Source: an uncultured Ruminococcus sp. (GTDB lineage: Bacteria > Bacillota > Clostridia > Oscillospirales > Acutalibacteraceae). Taken from it: a stretch of DNA of 46,177 nucleotides. The notes beneath the pieces are model-generated. The model had not been told where the DNA came from, made no database searches, and saw only the letters and a program-made list of their open reading frames with translations. Numbering within the stretch: position 1 is the stretch's first letter; each line of letters begins with the position of its first letter. A program made the position numbers and the translations under genes. Positions 20,473 to 28,838 of the stretch are shown here, piece by piece. Location: assembly GCA_902787145.1 (NCBI GenBank), contig CADAEZ010000007.1, positions 1-46,177 of the forward strand. The letters are read 5' to 3'.

Positions 20473-23061
20473 ATGAAGAACAAAAAAACAAATGAAGATT
20501 CACAAAAAATAAATATTTCGAACGAAAACGTATCTGACGAGCGCGAGGAATTCAAGCTTGAGCAAATCCTCGCCGAGACGCGTTACATCTCCGAACGCGA
20601 CGCTATGCGCAAGGCTGCCGAAAAATACGGCGCGCGTCCCGAAATGGACGAGATATTCAGCACAACCGACAAAAAGGTAAGGCTTACTAACAGTAATCCG
20701 CTGGAACTCGACGAGGAAGAAAAAAAGACCGAAGAGGTCCGGGATGACGAGACTACCGTCGCCACCGTCGAAGCCCAGATGATGATGGACAACGACGATG
20801 ACAACAAGATAATCAACCTCACGCCTATGCTGCGCGAGGGCACCACGATCGCCGACGACGTAATCGAGGACAGCCCGGAGTTCTCCGAGGTTGACCCCGA
20901 AATCGGCACAATGTTCTCCACCGATGACGACGAATCCCTCGAAGTCCTTCGCGGCAGGGATAAGGATGACAAAAACCCTTACGCGGGCAACTACGAAAAA
21001 AAATTCGGCATAAAGCGTCCGTCTCCCGACGCAAAAACAGTTAAATCCAAGGTTCCCGTCTACCAGCAGGACAACGAGGTCGAAAAGGTACACGTAAAGG
21101 CCGGCAGGTTCTCCTCGGTTGTAAGAAGCGAGTACGAACAGTATCTCCGTTCCAAGAACCCGTCAATCTCCCAGGTAATCAAGACCGAGATGAACAGAAT
21201 CGAAAATATCCGTGATGACAAGGACCCCCGCTCCGGCAAGGAAAAGCTCCTGTCGGCAGTAGTTGGATTCTTCTCCGGCGACAGCTCGGACGACAGCGAT
21301 GTCCCGATAAACCAGGTGATAACCGTCGACGACTACAACGGTCAGGAGGACAGCAAAAGCATCCTCTACGAGCTCAACCTCAATATAAAAAAGATGTTTA
21401 TGCGCAGCCTGGTTATGGCGCTGATAACTATAGTCCAGCTTATTATAACACTGATTGTCGGCATTATCCCCGACACGATCTCCCAAACTATCGCCAACGC
21501 TCCGCTGGTCTACGCCATAATTAACTTTATCTTTGTCGGCGCGGTTATATTCATAAACAGGGTAACTATTTACTCCGGACTAACCCCTCTCGCAAAGCTA
21601 AGGGGCAACTCCGACACCGCCCTCGCCATTGCGTCGGTAGGTATGACTATCCAGGCGATATCCTCGCTGTTCAGGCTGGTCGGAGTAGTCAACTTTGACA
21701 TTAACTTCTTCAGCATAATTGTTACAATCGGATTCCTGTGCAACTGTATAGGCAAGCTGATGATGGTGCTGAGGGTCAAGGATAACTTCAAGTTTATATC
21801 CTCCGACACACCCTCGCACGCCGTAAAGATTTATACAAACGAGGAGATTGCCGAGAAAATGCTTCCCGACTCCGAGGGCGAGAGGCCGATTATCCTCTAT
21901 CATCACCGTACAAAATTCCTCTCTAACTTTCTTAAAATCTCCTACGCTCCCGATCCAAGCGAGGACTTAGCCGGCAAAATAGCTCCGGTAACCTCGGTAT
22001 GCGCTCTTATTGTAGCGTTTTTATACGGAATAATCCACTCATCCTTTGTTGGCGCGGTAGATACATTTTCGGTAATGAGCGCTGTCAGTATCCCGATATG
22101 TACGCTTCTGGCCGTCAACCTGCCGATGCGTATTATGTGCAAAAAGCTGAACAAAGAGGACGCTATGGTCGCCGGATATCCGTCGGTCAAGCAATTCTGT
22201 GACAGCAGCGCCGTTATGATTGACGCTGCCGAGCTCTATCCCGAAGGCTGTGTAAAGCTTGACGGAATAAAAACCTTCGCCAACCACCGTACCGACGAGA
22301 GCGTACTCGCCGCGGCAGCAATCCTCAGGGAAGCGCAAAGCCCTATGGCATCCGTATTCAACCGCAACATTCTCTCCAAAGAGCAGAACGCCGCTCTCCC
22401 GGAGGTCGAATCCGTTCTCTACGAGGATTCTATGGGACTTATCGGCTGGGTAGCCGGCGAGCGAATCCTCGTCGGAAACCGCGAGCTTATGCATAAATAT
22501 AATATCGAAACCCCGTCCACCGACTACGAGGAAAAATATCTCATCGAAGGACGCCAGATCACATATCTGGCTCAGCAGGGCGAGCTGATTTCGATGTTTG
22601 TAACAACCTATTCTCCCGACAAAAAAATTGCCGAAGCTCTTCACAAGGGCGAGCAAAGCGGACTGAGCTTCCTTGTCCGCACCACCGACTGCAATATCAC
22701 CGCCGAAAAGGTTTCCGAGGATTTCTCCCTGTTCTATCGCAGCGTGCGAATCCTGCCTACAGGTCTCGGCAATGTGTGCAAAGAGGCGCAGTCCCAGATC
22801 GAGGAAAAATCTCGCGCCTATCTCGGCACAAGAGGCAGCGTAGCCTCGATGATTCGCGGCGCTGCCGGATGTATGCGTATCAAGGGCAACATCTCGCTCG
22901 CGATAATCGTCCAGCTTATAGCGCTGATTCTGGGTATCCTGCTTGTGGCTACTCTGTGTCTCTACGCCACCACGTCGGTACTCGGTACCCTGCAAATTCT
23001 TATTTATTCGGTATTCTGGGCGGCCGCGGCACTGCTGTCGCCTCTGATTCCAAAAGCCTAG
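20473..23061 (+). CDS. Large membrane protein resembling a P-type ATPase with lost catalytic motifs
   Basis: An 862-residue protein. Residues 1-300 are hydrophilic and rich in Asp/Glu. Hydrophobic helices follow at about 310-440 and 500-560, a soluble domain at about 565-790, and two helices at about 805-860. The second half follows the P-type ATPase layout. SAVSIPICTLLAVNLP (536-551) is where CPC or PEGL would be. VMIDAAELYPEG (Asp584) stands at the phosphorylation site instead of DKTGTLT. GERILVGNREL (663-672) is a nucleotide-domain-like motif. TTDCNITAEKV (737-747) replaces TGDN..TA. No GDGxND hinge is visible, and no A-domain TGE motif. Pumping by autophosphorylation is therefore unlikely. 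A sensor, scaffold or regulator role is possible but unproven. It starts five bases after rlmB and ends 12 bases before rpe. Confidence 0.75.
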   Translation: MKNKKTNEDSQKINISNENVSDEREEFKLEQILAETRYISERDAMRKAAEKYGARPEMDEIFSTTDKKVRLTNSNPLELDEEEKKTEEVRDDETTVATVEAQMMMDNDDDNKIINLTPMLREGTTIADDVIEDSPEFSEVDPEIGTMFSTDDDESLEVLRGRDKDDKNPYAGNYEKKFGIKRPSPDAKTVKSKVPVYQQDNEVEKVHVKAGRFSSVVRSEYEQYLRSKNPSISQVIKTEMNRIENIRDDKDPRSGKEKLLSAVVGFFSGDSSDDSDVPINQVITVDDYNGQEDSKSILYELNLNIKKMFMRSLVMALITIVQLIITLIVGIIPDTISQTIANAPLVYAIINFIFVGAVIFINRVTIYSGLTPLAKLRGNSDTALAIASVGMTIQAISSLFRLVGVVNFDINFFSIIVTIGFLCNCIGKLMMVLRVKDNFKFISSDTPSHAVKIYTNEEIAEKMLPDSEGERPIILYHHRTKFLSNFLKISYAPDPSEDLAGKIAPVTSVCALIVAFLYGIIHSSFVGAVDTFSVMSAVSIPICTLLAVNLPMRIMCKKLNKEDAMVAGYPSVKQFCDSSAVMIDAAELYPEGCVKLDGIKTFANHRTDESVLAAAAILREAQSPMASVFNRNILSKEQNAALPEVESVLYEDSMGLIGWVAGERILVGNRELMHKYNIETPSTDYEEKYLIEGRQITYLAQQGELISMFVTTYSPDKKIAEALHKGEQSGLSFLVRTTDCNITAEKVSEDFSLFYRSVRILPTGLGNVCKEAQSQIEEKSRAYLGTRGSVASMIRGAAGCMRIKGNISLAIIVQLIALILGILLVATLCLYATTSVLGTLQILIYSVFWAAAALLSPLIPKA

Positions 23062-23072
23062 GAGGATGAACA

Positions 23073-23723
23073 ATGCTGATAGCACCGTCACTTTTATCAT
23101 GTGATTTTTCAAAATTCGGCAGCGAAATCGAGCGTATGGACAAGGCCGGAGCCGACTATATGCATCTCGACGTAATGGACGGACATTTTGTGCCGAACCT
23201 TACCTTTGGCGCCCCGGTTATAAAATATGTAAGACCATTTACAAAAAAAGTATTTGACGTTCATCTTATGATAAGCGAGCCGCTGAGATATATCGACGAC
23301 TTCTGCGACGCCGGAGCCGACCTTATCACCTTTCATATCGAAAGCGACAGCGACCCCGAAAAAACCATAGAAAAAATAAAGTCAAGAGGAGTAAAGGCGG
23401 GTATAGTCCTAAAGCCAAAAACTCCCGCCGAGGCGGTTTTTCCGTATCTCGACAGGATAGATATGGTGCTTATTATGACGGTCGAGCCCGGGTTCGGCGG
23501 ACAGAGCTTTATGGCGGATATGCTGCCGAAGATAGAGGCTGTTCGATCCGAAATTGACAAACGCGGACTTGACGTTCTCGTTGAGGCCGACGGCGGAATC
23601 GGAGATCAGAACATCTCTCTGTGCGCGAAAGCAGGAGTAGACGTCGCCGTAGCCGGTACCGCGGTATTTAAGGCGGAGGATCCCGCCAAAGCAATAAAAG
23701 TATTAAAGGAGCTTGCGATTTAA
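23073..23723 (+). CDS. rpe: Ribulose-phosphate 3-epimerase
   Basis: A 216-residue TIM-barrel enzyme that interconverts ribulose 5-phosphate and xylulose 5-phosphate in the pentose phosphate pathway. Signature motifs are IAPSLLSCDFSKFGSEIERM, YMHLDVMDGHFVPNLTFG with the catalytic Asp and metal-binding His, DVHLMI, TVEPGFGGQSFM and VEADGGIG (second catalytic Asp). GGAGGATG lies eight bases before the ATG. It follows the degenerate ATPase-like gene closely and probably shares its transcript. A hairpin overlaps the stop codon. Confidence 0.96.
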   Translation: MLIAPSLLSCDFSKFGSEIERMDKAGADYMHLDVMDGHFVPNLTFGAPVIKYVRPFTKKVFDVHLMISEPLRYIDDFCDAGADLITFHIESDSDPEKTIEKIKSRGVKAGIVLKPKTPAEAVFPYLDRIDMVLIMTVEPGFGGQSFMADMLPKIEAVRSEIDKRGLDVLVEADGGIGDQNISLCAKAGVDVAVAGTAVFKAEDPAKAIKVLKELAI

Positions 23724-23734
23724 GCAAGCTCCTT
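23706..23734. terminator. Hairpin between convergent rpe and mecA
   Basis: Perfect 11-bp stem AAGGAGCTTGC / GCAAGCTCCTT (23706-23716 with 23724-23734), loop containing the rpe stop. The T-run is weak on both sides, and it may serve both genes. Confidence 0.7.
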
Positions 23735-23735
23735 G

Positions 23736-24293
23736 CTATTTAAAGCAGTCCGACAATATCCCGACGGCGTTCTTATGAGCGATTAGTCTGCCGTTTTCTT
23801 TTATTCTGGCTGATGTTATCCGGTTCAGCGCCAGAATTTTCGAAAACTCCTCGAACGTCGCCAGTACATATACCGACACAGGCCGGCTGTCTATGATAAG
23901 ATAGTATTTTCCGTTATAAAAGTACGCGCTGTTTTTCGGAATATAGTTTTTGCCAAGCGCGACCGACGCCTGTATAAGCGCCTCGCAGTTCTCAAAAACA
24001 CAGCCGAGTTCCTTGTTTGTACGCTTGATTTTATATGTCCGTCTTTCACTTTTAGGCCTCAGCGTAAGAAGAATAAGACATCCGTTATTGTGCGGCAGCG
24101 CCTCGACATACATTCGCTTGTTGTCGGTGTTTAGTCCGGTCTTGCTGCACGCAAGCTTTAAAAGCCGGTTCAAAATCCGCCTGGAGTGTGGGTCGCTGAA
24201 ATCAAGCGTGTCGTATTCCAGCGAAAAATCGCGCATATCCTCGCTGCCCAGCAGTATCATCACCTTGCTTTTGTCAATCTGTTCAATAGTCAT
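23736..24293 (-). CDS. MecA-like adaptor protein
   Basis: A 185-residue protein resembling MecA/YpbH, adaptors that bring substrates (ComK, Spx, Spo0A in Bacillus) to the ClpCP protease. The N-terminal domain begins MTIEQIDKSKVMILLGSEDMRDFSLEYDTLD and goes on to RRILNRLLKLACSKTG, as in the MecA substrate-binding domain. The C-terminal part has FENCEALIQASVAL...SAYFYNGKYYLII, the ClpC-binding domain pattern (typically 'Y.Y.g.yyl.l'). I chose ATG 24293, with AGGTGAT nine to ten bases upstream. The central linker is short and basic and does not contain a long acidic stretch. It is monocistronic. clpC is not in the window. Confidence 0.85.
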   Translation of the reverse strand: MTIEQIDKSKVMILLGSEDMRDFSLEYDTLDFSDPHSRRILNRLLKLACSKTGLNTDNKRMYVEALPHNNGCLILLTLRPKSERRTYKIKRTNKELGCVFENCEALIQASVALGKNYIPKNSAYFYNGKYYLIIDSRPVSVYVLATFEEFSKILALNRITSARIKENGRLIAHKNAVGILSDCFK

Positions 24294-24395
24294 AGAAAGA
24301 ATCACCTGATAACATAATATGAAATCCCGCGCGGGTTTGCAAGTGAATATTACCGGAAACACAGGAAAATATCGACAAATATTCCAAAATAATTA

Positions 24396-24425
24396 TTGCA
24401 ATTACTTACGCTCTTGTGTTATCAT
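24396..24425 (+). promoter_or_regulatory. Promoter for the GH13 gene
   Basis: TTGCAA (24396-24401), 18-base spacer, TATCAT (24420-24425). Confidence 0.6.
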
Positions 24426-24466
24426 TAAAGTGTATAAATATTCTTAACAGAAAAGGGGCTGAGACT

Positions 24467-26002
24467 ATGCCGAAATGGTTAAAGGACGCAATATTTTACG
24501 AGATTTATCCGCAGAGCTTTTATGACTCAAACGGAGACGGAATAGGTGATATACAGGGTATTATTCAAAAGCTTGACTATGTCAAGCAGCTTGGATGCAA
24601 CGCTATATGGCTCAATCCCGTGTATGATTCTCCATTCAAGGACGCAGGCTACGACGTCCGCAACTACAAGAAGGTTGCCGCGCGCTACGGTACAAACGAA
24701 GACTTAAAGGAGCTTATAAAAACAGCTCATAAAAAGAAGCTGAGGATTATCCTCGACCTCGTTCCCGGTCATACAAGCGACACTCACCCCTGGTTTAAGC
24801 AGTCTAAACAGGCAAAGCCAAATAAATTTTCAAACAGATATATTTTCACAAAGTCAGTATGGGACGCTCCCCCGGAGTACAGGCTGATGTGCGGCCTGTG
24901 CGAGCGTGACGGCAACTATATGGTCAACTATTTTTCGAGCCAGCCGGCGCTCAACTACGGTTTCGCCGAGATCACCCATCCCGAATGGCAGCTGCCGATG
25001 GATCATCCCGACTGCAAGGCTACTGTAGAGGCGCTTAAAGAGGTAATGCGATTCTGGCTCGACCAGGGCGCCGACGGATTCCGCGTGGATATGGCGGATT
25101 CCCTCGTCAAGAATGACGATACCAAGGAGCCTACAGCCACAATCTGGGCGGATATAAGGAAAATGCTCGACAAGGAGTATCCCGACGCCGCGCTTATCTC
25201 GGAGTGGTGCAATCCCCATATCGCGGTCAACAAGGCAGGTTTCCACAGCGATTTCTACCTCGACCATATCGGCAACGGCTACAATCATCTTTTCCGCGGC
25301 GGCAGCTGGGGCGATACCGCTTTCTTTAACAAAAACGGCAACGGCAATATCCGCGCGTTTACCGACGAGTATCTTCCCGAGTATACCGAGACAAAGGATA
25401 ACGGCTTCATAAGCTTTATAACCTGTAACCACGATACTCCCAGGCTTACCGCCTATCTGGACAAAGAGGCGATAAAAATCGCGTACGCCACAATATTCAC
25501 CCTGCCGGGAGTCCCCTTCCTGTATTACGGCGACGAGATTGGTATGCGCTACCTCAAGGACCTCACAAGCGTAGAGGGCGGCTACAGCCGCACCGGCTCG
25601 CGTTCTCCGATGCAGTGGGGCAAGGGCAAAAACTTCGGTTTCTCCGACAGCGACACAACCTACATCCCCGTTGACCCGGACGAAAACGCTCCCACAGTCG
25701 AAAACCAACGCCGCAAAAAGGACAGCATCTACAAGGTTGTAAAGGATATCATAAAGCTTCGCAAGAAGAACAAGGAGTTCTCCGCCGACGGCGATTTCGA
25801 GGTTGTCTACGCCGAGGAAAACAGCTTTCCGTTTGTATACCGCCGCGGCAAGTTCTATATTTTTGTAAATCCTCTCGACCGTCTTGTGGACGTAAACTTT
25901 GAGCTGGAGGTCAAGAACGAGGTCTACCGAATCGGCGAATACATCCAGTCATGGCAAAAAATGACTCTGAGTCCCCAGAGCTTTGTAATAGTAGAGGTAT
26001 AA
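24467..26002 (+). CDS. GH13 alpha-glucosidase / alpha-amylase family enzyme, intracellular
   Basis: A 511-residue glycoside hydrolase with the GH13 barrel. IFYEIYPQSFYDSNGDGIGDIQGI is at the start, DLVPGHTSD is region I, and GFRVDMA contains the nucleophile Asp208. ISEW carries the acid/base Glu246, and TCNHDTPR carries the stabilising Asp323. There is no signal peptide, so it acts on imported malto-oligosaccharides or similar in the cytosol. ATG 24467 has AAAAGGGG upstream. The C-terminal beta-domain is present. Subfamily cannot be fixed by eye: oligo-1,6-glucosidase, maltose-type alpha-glucosidase and trehalose-type enzymes share these motifs. It has its own promoter and terminator. Confidence 0.88.
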   Translation: MPKWLKDAIFYEIYPQSFYDSNGDGIGDIQGIIQKLDYVKQLGCNAIWLNPVYDSPFKDAGYDVRNYKKVAARYGTNEDLKELIKTAHKKKLRIILDLVPGHTSDTHPWFKQSKQAKPNKFSNRYIFTKSVWDAPPEYRLMCGLCERDGNYMVNYFSSQPALNYGFAEITHPEWQLPMDHPDCKATVEALKEVMRFWLDQGADGFRVDMADSLVKNDDTKEPTATIWADIRKMLDKEYPDAALISEWCNPHIAVNKAGFHSDFYLDHIGNGYNHLFRGGSWGDTAFFNKNGNGNIRAFTDEYLPEYTETKDNGFISFITCNHDTPRLTAYLDKEAIKIAYATIFTLPGVPFLYYGDEIGMRYLKDLTSVEGGYSRTGSRSPMQWGKGKNFGFSDSDTTYIPVDPDENAPTVENQRRKKDSIYKVVKDIIKLRKKNKEFSADGDFEVVYAEENSFPFVYRRGKFYIFVNPLDRLVDVNFELEVKNEVYRIGEYIQSWQKMTLSPQSFVIVEV

Positions 26003-26043
26003 GAAAATATTCAAGTTTTGAGTAATTTCCTTTCTATAGAGTA

Positions 26044-26072
26044 AAAAAAGAGCAGCCCGGCTGCTCTTTTTT
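26044..26072. terminator. Bidirectional terminator between GH13 gene and dockerin gene
   Basis: GAGCAGC-CCG-GCTGCTC with an A6 run before and T6 after, so it reads as a terminator on both strands for the two convergent genes. Confidence 0.92.
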
Positions 26073-26123
26073 CTATATAGGGAACTATTCGAAATCATTT
26101 TTCAAATACTCTATCAATAATGC

Positions 26124-26462
26124 CTAGAACCAATCACCGATATCCTCTTCCTCCTTGCCGATTTCGGTCGGCTGCGGGTCTTCGGCAAGATCTGCCAGGA
26201 GCTTTTGCATTCGGGTTGAATCCTTGATATTGATCAGGCTGTCGTAGTTCGCGTCCAGCTGTGAGCGGTTGACCTTAACCTCATAACCGGCTAAAAAAAG
26301 CTGGAGGTCGGTGGAGTCCTTTATGTTGAAGCTGCCGTCCATATTGACGTCGTGCCTGATGCCCGTTTCTTCCGGAGCATCGGCCGCGGAGGACGCAATT
26401 GTTGCCGAAACAGCTATGATAAGAGCCGCGGCGGCAGCGGTGAGTCTTGCGCTAAGTTTCAT
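26124..26462 (-). CDS. Secreted stand-alone type I dockerin protein
   Basis: A 112-residue exported protein. The signal peptide (residues 1-27, LTAAAAALIIAVSATIASSAADA) is followed directly by a dockerin pair: DVNMDGSFNIKDSTDLQLFLAG and DANYDSLINIKDSTRMQKLLADL, each an EF-hand-like calcium loop plus helix. An acidic tail (EIGKEEEDIGDWF) ends the protein. No catalytic or binding module is attached, which is unusual for dockerins, which normally carry enzymes to cohesins on scaffoldins. AGGAGG is six bases before the ATG. It lies 14 bases after trpS on the same strand. The second calcium loop has Tyr and Ser-Leu in place of the usual N.DG, so calcium binding there may be weaker. Confidence 0.88.
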   Translation of the reverse strand: MKLSARLTAAAAALIIAVSATIASSAADAPEETGIRHDVNMDGSFNIKDSTDLQLFLAGYEVKVNRSQLDANYDSLINIKDSTRMQKLLADLAEDPQPTEIGKEEEDIGDWF

Positions 26463-26476
26463 ACCGGCCTCCTGTA

Positions 26477-27475
26477 TCAGAGGATAAATCCTATCTTCTT
26501 CTTTGCCTTTGTAAGAGTTCTCTGTGAGATTCTAAGGGCTATGTCGTCGGCCTTTCTGTAGCATTCCTCAAGGTAAGCCTTGTCTTTGATAAGCTTTTCG
26601 TACTCGGCTCTGATTGGTTTTAAGTGCTCTACAACACATTCGCCGACAGCAGCCTTGAAGTCGCCGTATCCCTTGCCGTCAAAGTCTTTTTCGATCTGTT
26701 CGCGGCTGAGGCCGGTGATTGTGGAGTAAATGTCGATAAGATTGTTGATTCCGTCCTTGCCCTCGCCATAGCGTACAACAGCCTCGCTGTCTGTTACGGC
26801 TCTCTTAAACTTTCTCATAATTGTGTCCGCGTCGTCGAGAAGATGTACGCAGCCGTTTACGTTTTCGTCGGACTTGCTCATCTTTCTTGTCGGATCCTGC
26901 AGACTCATAACTCTGGCGCCTGTCTTTGGTACATAAGCTTCGGGAACCTTAAACACATTCGGATAAAGACCGTTGAATCTGTTGGCGATGTCTCTTGTAA
27001 GCTCAAGATGCTGAACCTGGTCGGCTCCAACGGGTACGAGATCAGCCTGATACAGCAGGATGTCCGCCGCCATAAGCGCGGGATATGTAAAGAGTCCGGC
27101 GTTGATATTGTCAGCGTGCTTCTGGCTCTTGTCCTTGAACTGAGTCATTCTTGACAGCTCGCCGAACTGAGTATAGCAGTTAAGGATCCACGCAAGCTCG
27201 GCGTGAGTGTGGACGTGGCTCTGAATAAAGAACAGCGATTTTTCCACGTCGATTCCGCAGGCGAGGATGGAGGCGTAGGCGTCAAGGATATTCTTGCGCA
27301 TTTTGCCCGGCTCCTGGCGTACGGTGATTGTGTGTAAATCTGCAAGAGCGAAGATGCAGTCGAATTTCTCCTGCATATCAACCCAGTTTTTGAGCGCTCC
27401 GAGGTAATTTCCGAGTGTAATTGTACCGCTGGGCTGGATAAGGCTCAGCGCGACTTTTCTTTTTTCATTTTCCAT
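26477..27475 (-). CDS. trpS: Tryptophan--tRNA ligase
   Basis: A 332-residue class I aminoacyl-tRNA synthetase that charges tRNA(Trp). Motifs are QPSGTITLGNYLGAL (HIGH-type signature), YQADLVPVGADQVQHLELTRDIA (tryptophan and ATP site) and RKMSKSDEN (KMSKS). The length is normal. GAGG lies about nine bases upstream. It is the middle gene of a minus-strand run, aminotransferase - trpS - dockerin, with 14-base gaps on either side. No T-box leader is present, since the gap to the upstream gene is far too short. Confidence 0.96.
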   Translation of the reverse strand: MENEKRKVALSLIQPSGTITLGNYLGALKNWVDMQEKFDCIFALADLHTITVRQEPGKMRKNILDAYASILACGIDVEKSLFFIQSHVHTHAELAWILNCYTQFGELSRMTQFKDKSQKHADNINAGLFTYPALMAADILLYQADLVPVGADQVQHLELTRDIANRFNGLYPNVFKVPEAYVPKTGARVMSLQDPTRKMSKSDENVNGCVHLLDDADTIMRKFKRAVTDSEAVVRYGEGKDGINNLIDIYSTITGLSREQIEKDFDGKGYGDFKAAVGECVVEHLKPIRAEYEKLIKDKAYLEECYRKADDIALRISQRTLTKAKKKIGFIL

Positions 27476-27489
27476 ATTACTGTCCTCAC

Positions 27490-28674
27490 TTAGTAAGATT
27501 TTATAAGATCTCCGAGAGCCTTTATGCCCTTTTCGAGCTGTTCGTCTGTCGGAGTAGAGAAGTTGATTCTGAATCCGTTAGTCTTTTCGGTTTCGTCGGT
27601 CAGGAAGGCGTTGCCCGGCACTACGCATACCTTGTTGTCAATTGCCCTTCTGACGAACTGAGGCATATCCACGCCGTCGGGCAGCCTGCACCAGATGAAC
27701 AGTCCGCCGTCGATTTTGTCGTAGGTGATTTCGGGAGCGCAGTATTTGTCGAGCAAGTCCATACAGAACTTAGCCTTTTCGCGATAGATTGAGCGGAGTC
27801 TTTCGAGGTGAGCCTCAAAATCGTATTTTGTGATAAACTCATAGCACAGCATCTGTGACCAGATATTTGTGTGAACATCCGAGCCCTGCTTGCATACTGT
27901 CATCTTCTGAATAACAGGTTTGGGAGCGATAGTAAACGCCACACGGATTCCGGGCGAGATAACCTTGCTGAACGATCCCGCGTAAATTACACGTCCGTCC
28001 GTGTCAAAGGTCTTGATCGCCGGCAAAAATTCTCCGCTGTACCTGAGGTCGCCGTATGGGTTGTCCTCCAGAATCATAACATCGTATTTTTTAGCGAGCT
28101 CATATACCTTTTTGCGCTTTTCGAGGCTCATTGTTACGCCCGACGGATTCTGAAAGTTCGGGATCGTGTAGATAAACTTTGTGTTTGGGTTATTTCTGAG
28201 CGCTTCGTCGAGCTTGTCGGTATTCATTCCGTCGGCCTCGACTTCTACTCCGACCAGCTTTGCGTTGTATGCTCTGAACGAGTTCAGCGAGCCTATAAAG
28301 CTCGGAGCCTCGGTGATGATGACCTCGCCTTCGTTAACGAGCGCCTTTGTCGAGAAATCCATAATCTGCTGCGCGCCGGTCGTAATCAGTATGTCGTCGC
28401 CGTCTGAGCCGATATCGTATTTGTCCTTCATATATTTTGTGAGGTGCTCCCTCAGCGGAGCGTATCCCTCGGTAACGCTGTACTGCAACAGCCCGATGGG
28501 ATTCTCTCTGAAAAGCCTCGCGGAGATTTCCTCCAGCTCCTTAACCGGAAAAGCGTCCGGCGAAGGATTACCCGCCGACAGCGAAACTACTGTCGGGTCT
28601 GCCGCGTATTTAAAAATCTCCCTTATAGCCGATGGCTTAAGGTTATTTGTTCTGTCAGAAAACTTATAGTCCAT
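27490..28674 (-). CDS. PLP-dependent class I/II aminotransferase
   Basis: A 394-residue fold-type I aminotransferase of the 2-aminoadipate/aromatic transaminase (LysN/MocR-core) type. Visible motifs are VSLSAGNPSPDAFP near the start, LLQYSVTEGYAPLRE, ITTGAQQIMDF (cofactor phosphate), YTIPNFQNPSGVTM, EDNPYGDLRY and AGSFSKVISPGIRV with the Schiff-base Lys. I chose ATG 28674 because AGGAG (complement of 28684-28688) abuts the ATG at 28683 but is nine bases from this one. No DNA-binding N-terminal domain is present. The amino acid substrate cannot be stated. It is first in the operon with trpS. Confidence 0.9.
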   Translation of the reverse strand: MDYKFSDRTNNLKPSAIREIFKYAADPTVVSLSAGNPSPDAFPVKELEEISARLFRENPIGLLQYSVTEGYAPLREHLTKYMKDKYDIGSDGDDILITTGAQQIMDFSTKALVNEGEVIITEAPSFIGSLNSFRAYNAKLVGVEVEADGMNTDKLDEALRNNPNTKFIYTIPNFQNPSGVTMSLEKRKKVYELAKKYDVMILEDNPYGDLRYSGEFLPAIKTFDTDGRVIYAGSFSKVISPGIRVAFTIAPKPVIQKMTVCKQGSDVHTNIWSQMLCYEFITKYDFEAHLERLRSIYREKAKFCMDLLDKYCAPEITYDKIDGGLFIWCRLPDGVDMPQFVRRAIDNKVCVVPGNAFLTDETEKTNGFRINFSTPTDEQLEKGIKALGDLIKSY

Positions 28675-28705
28675 TTGTTTCATCTCCTAGTATCTATACC
28701 TTTTT

Positions 28706-28734
28706 ATAATACCATATTTCGATTATTGTTGCAA
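28706..28734 (-). promoter_or_regulatory. Promoter for the aminotransferase-trpS-dockerin operon
   Basis: On the minus strand, TTGCAA (28734-28729), 17-base spacer, TATTAT (28711-28706), with TGG before the -10 as an extended element. Confidence 0.72.
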
Positions 28735-28758
28735 GATAAAAAATATTTCGCAAAAACA

Positions 28759-28787
28759 TTGTAATATATTGTTTTTTGTTGTATAAT
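28759..28787 (+). promoter_or_regulatory. Promoter for the DHHW-Nudix pair
   Basis: TTGTAA (28759-28764), 17-base spacer, TATAAT (28782-28787). It is divergent from the aminotransferase promoter. Confidence 0.75.
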
Positions 28788-28838
28788 TATAATGTATATT
28801 CTATATTTCGATTAATTCCGTAGAACGGAGGGATAGCT

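Noticed and set aside
22039-23112. 357-codon open frame on the minus strand opposite the ATPase-like gene
   Set aside because: A shadow of codon usage in the real gene: low-complexity translation without motifs, and it also overlaps the start of rpe.
27476-27489. T-box leader in front of trpS
   Set aside because: Only 14 bases separate trpS from the upstream aminotransferase gene, which is too short for a T-box. The operon leader at 28675-28705 is also too short.
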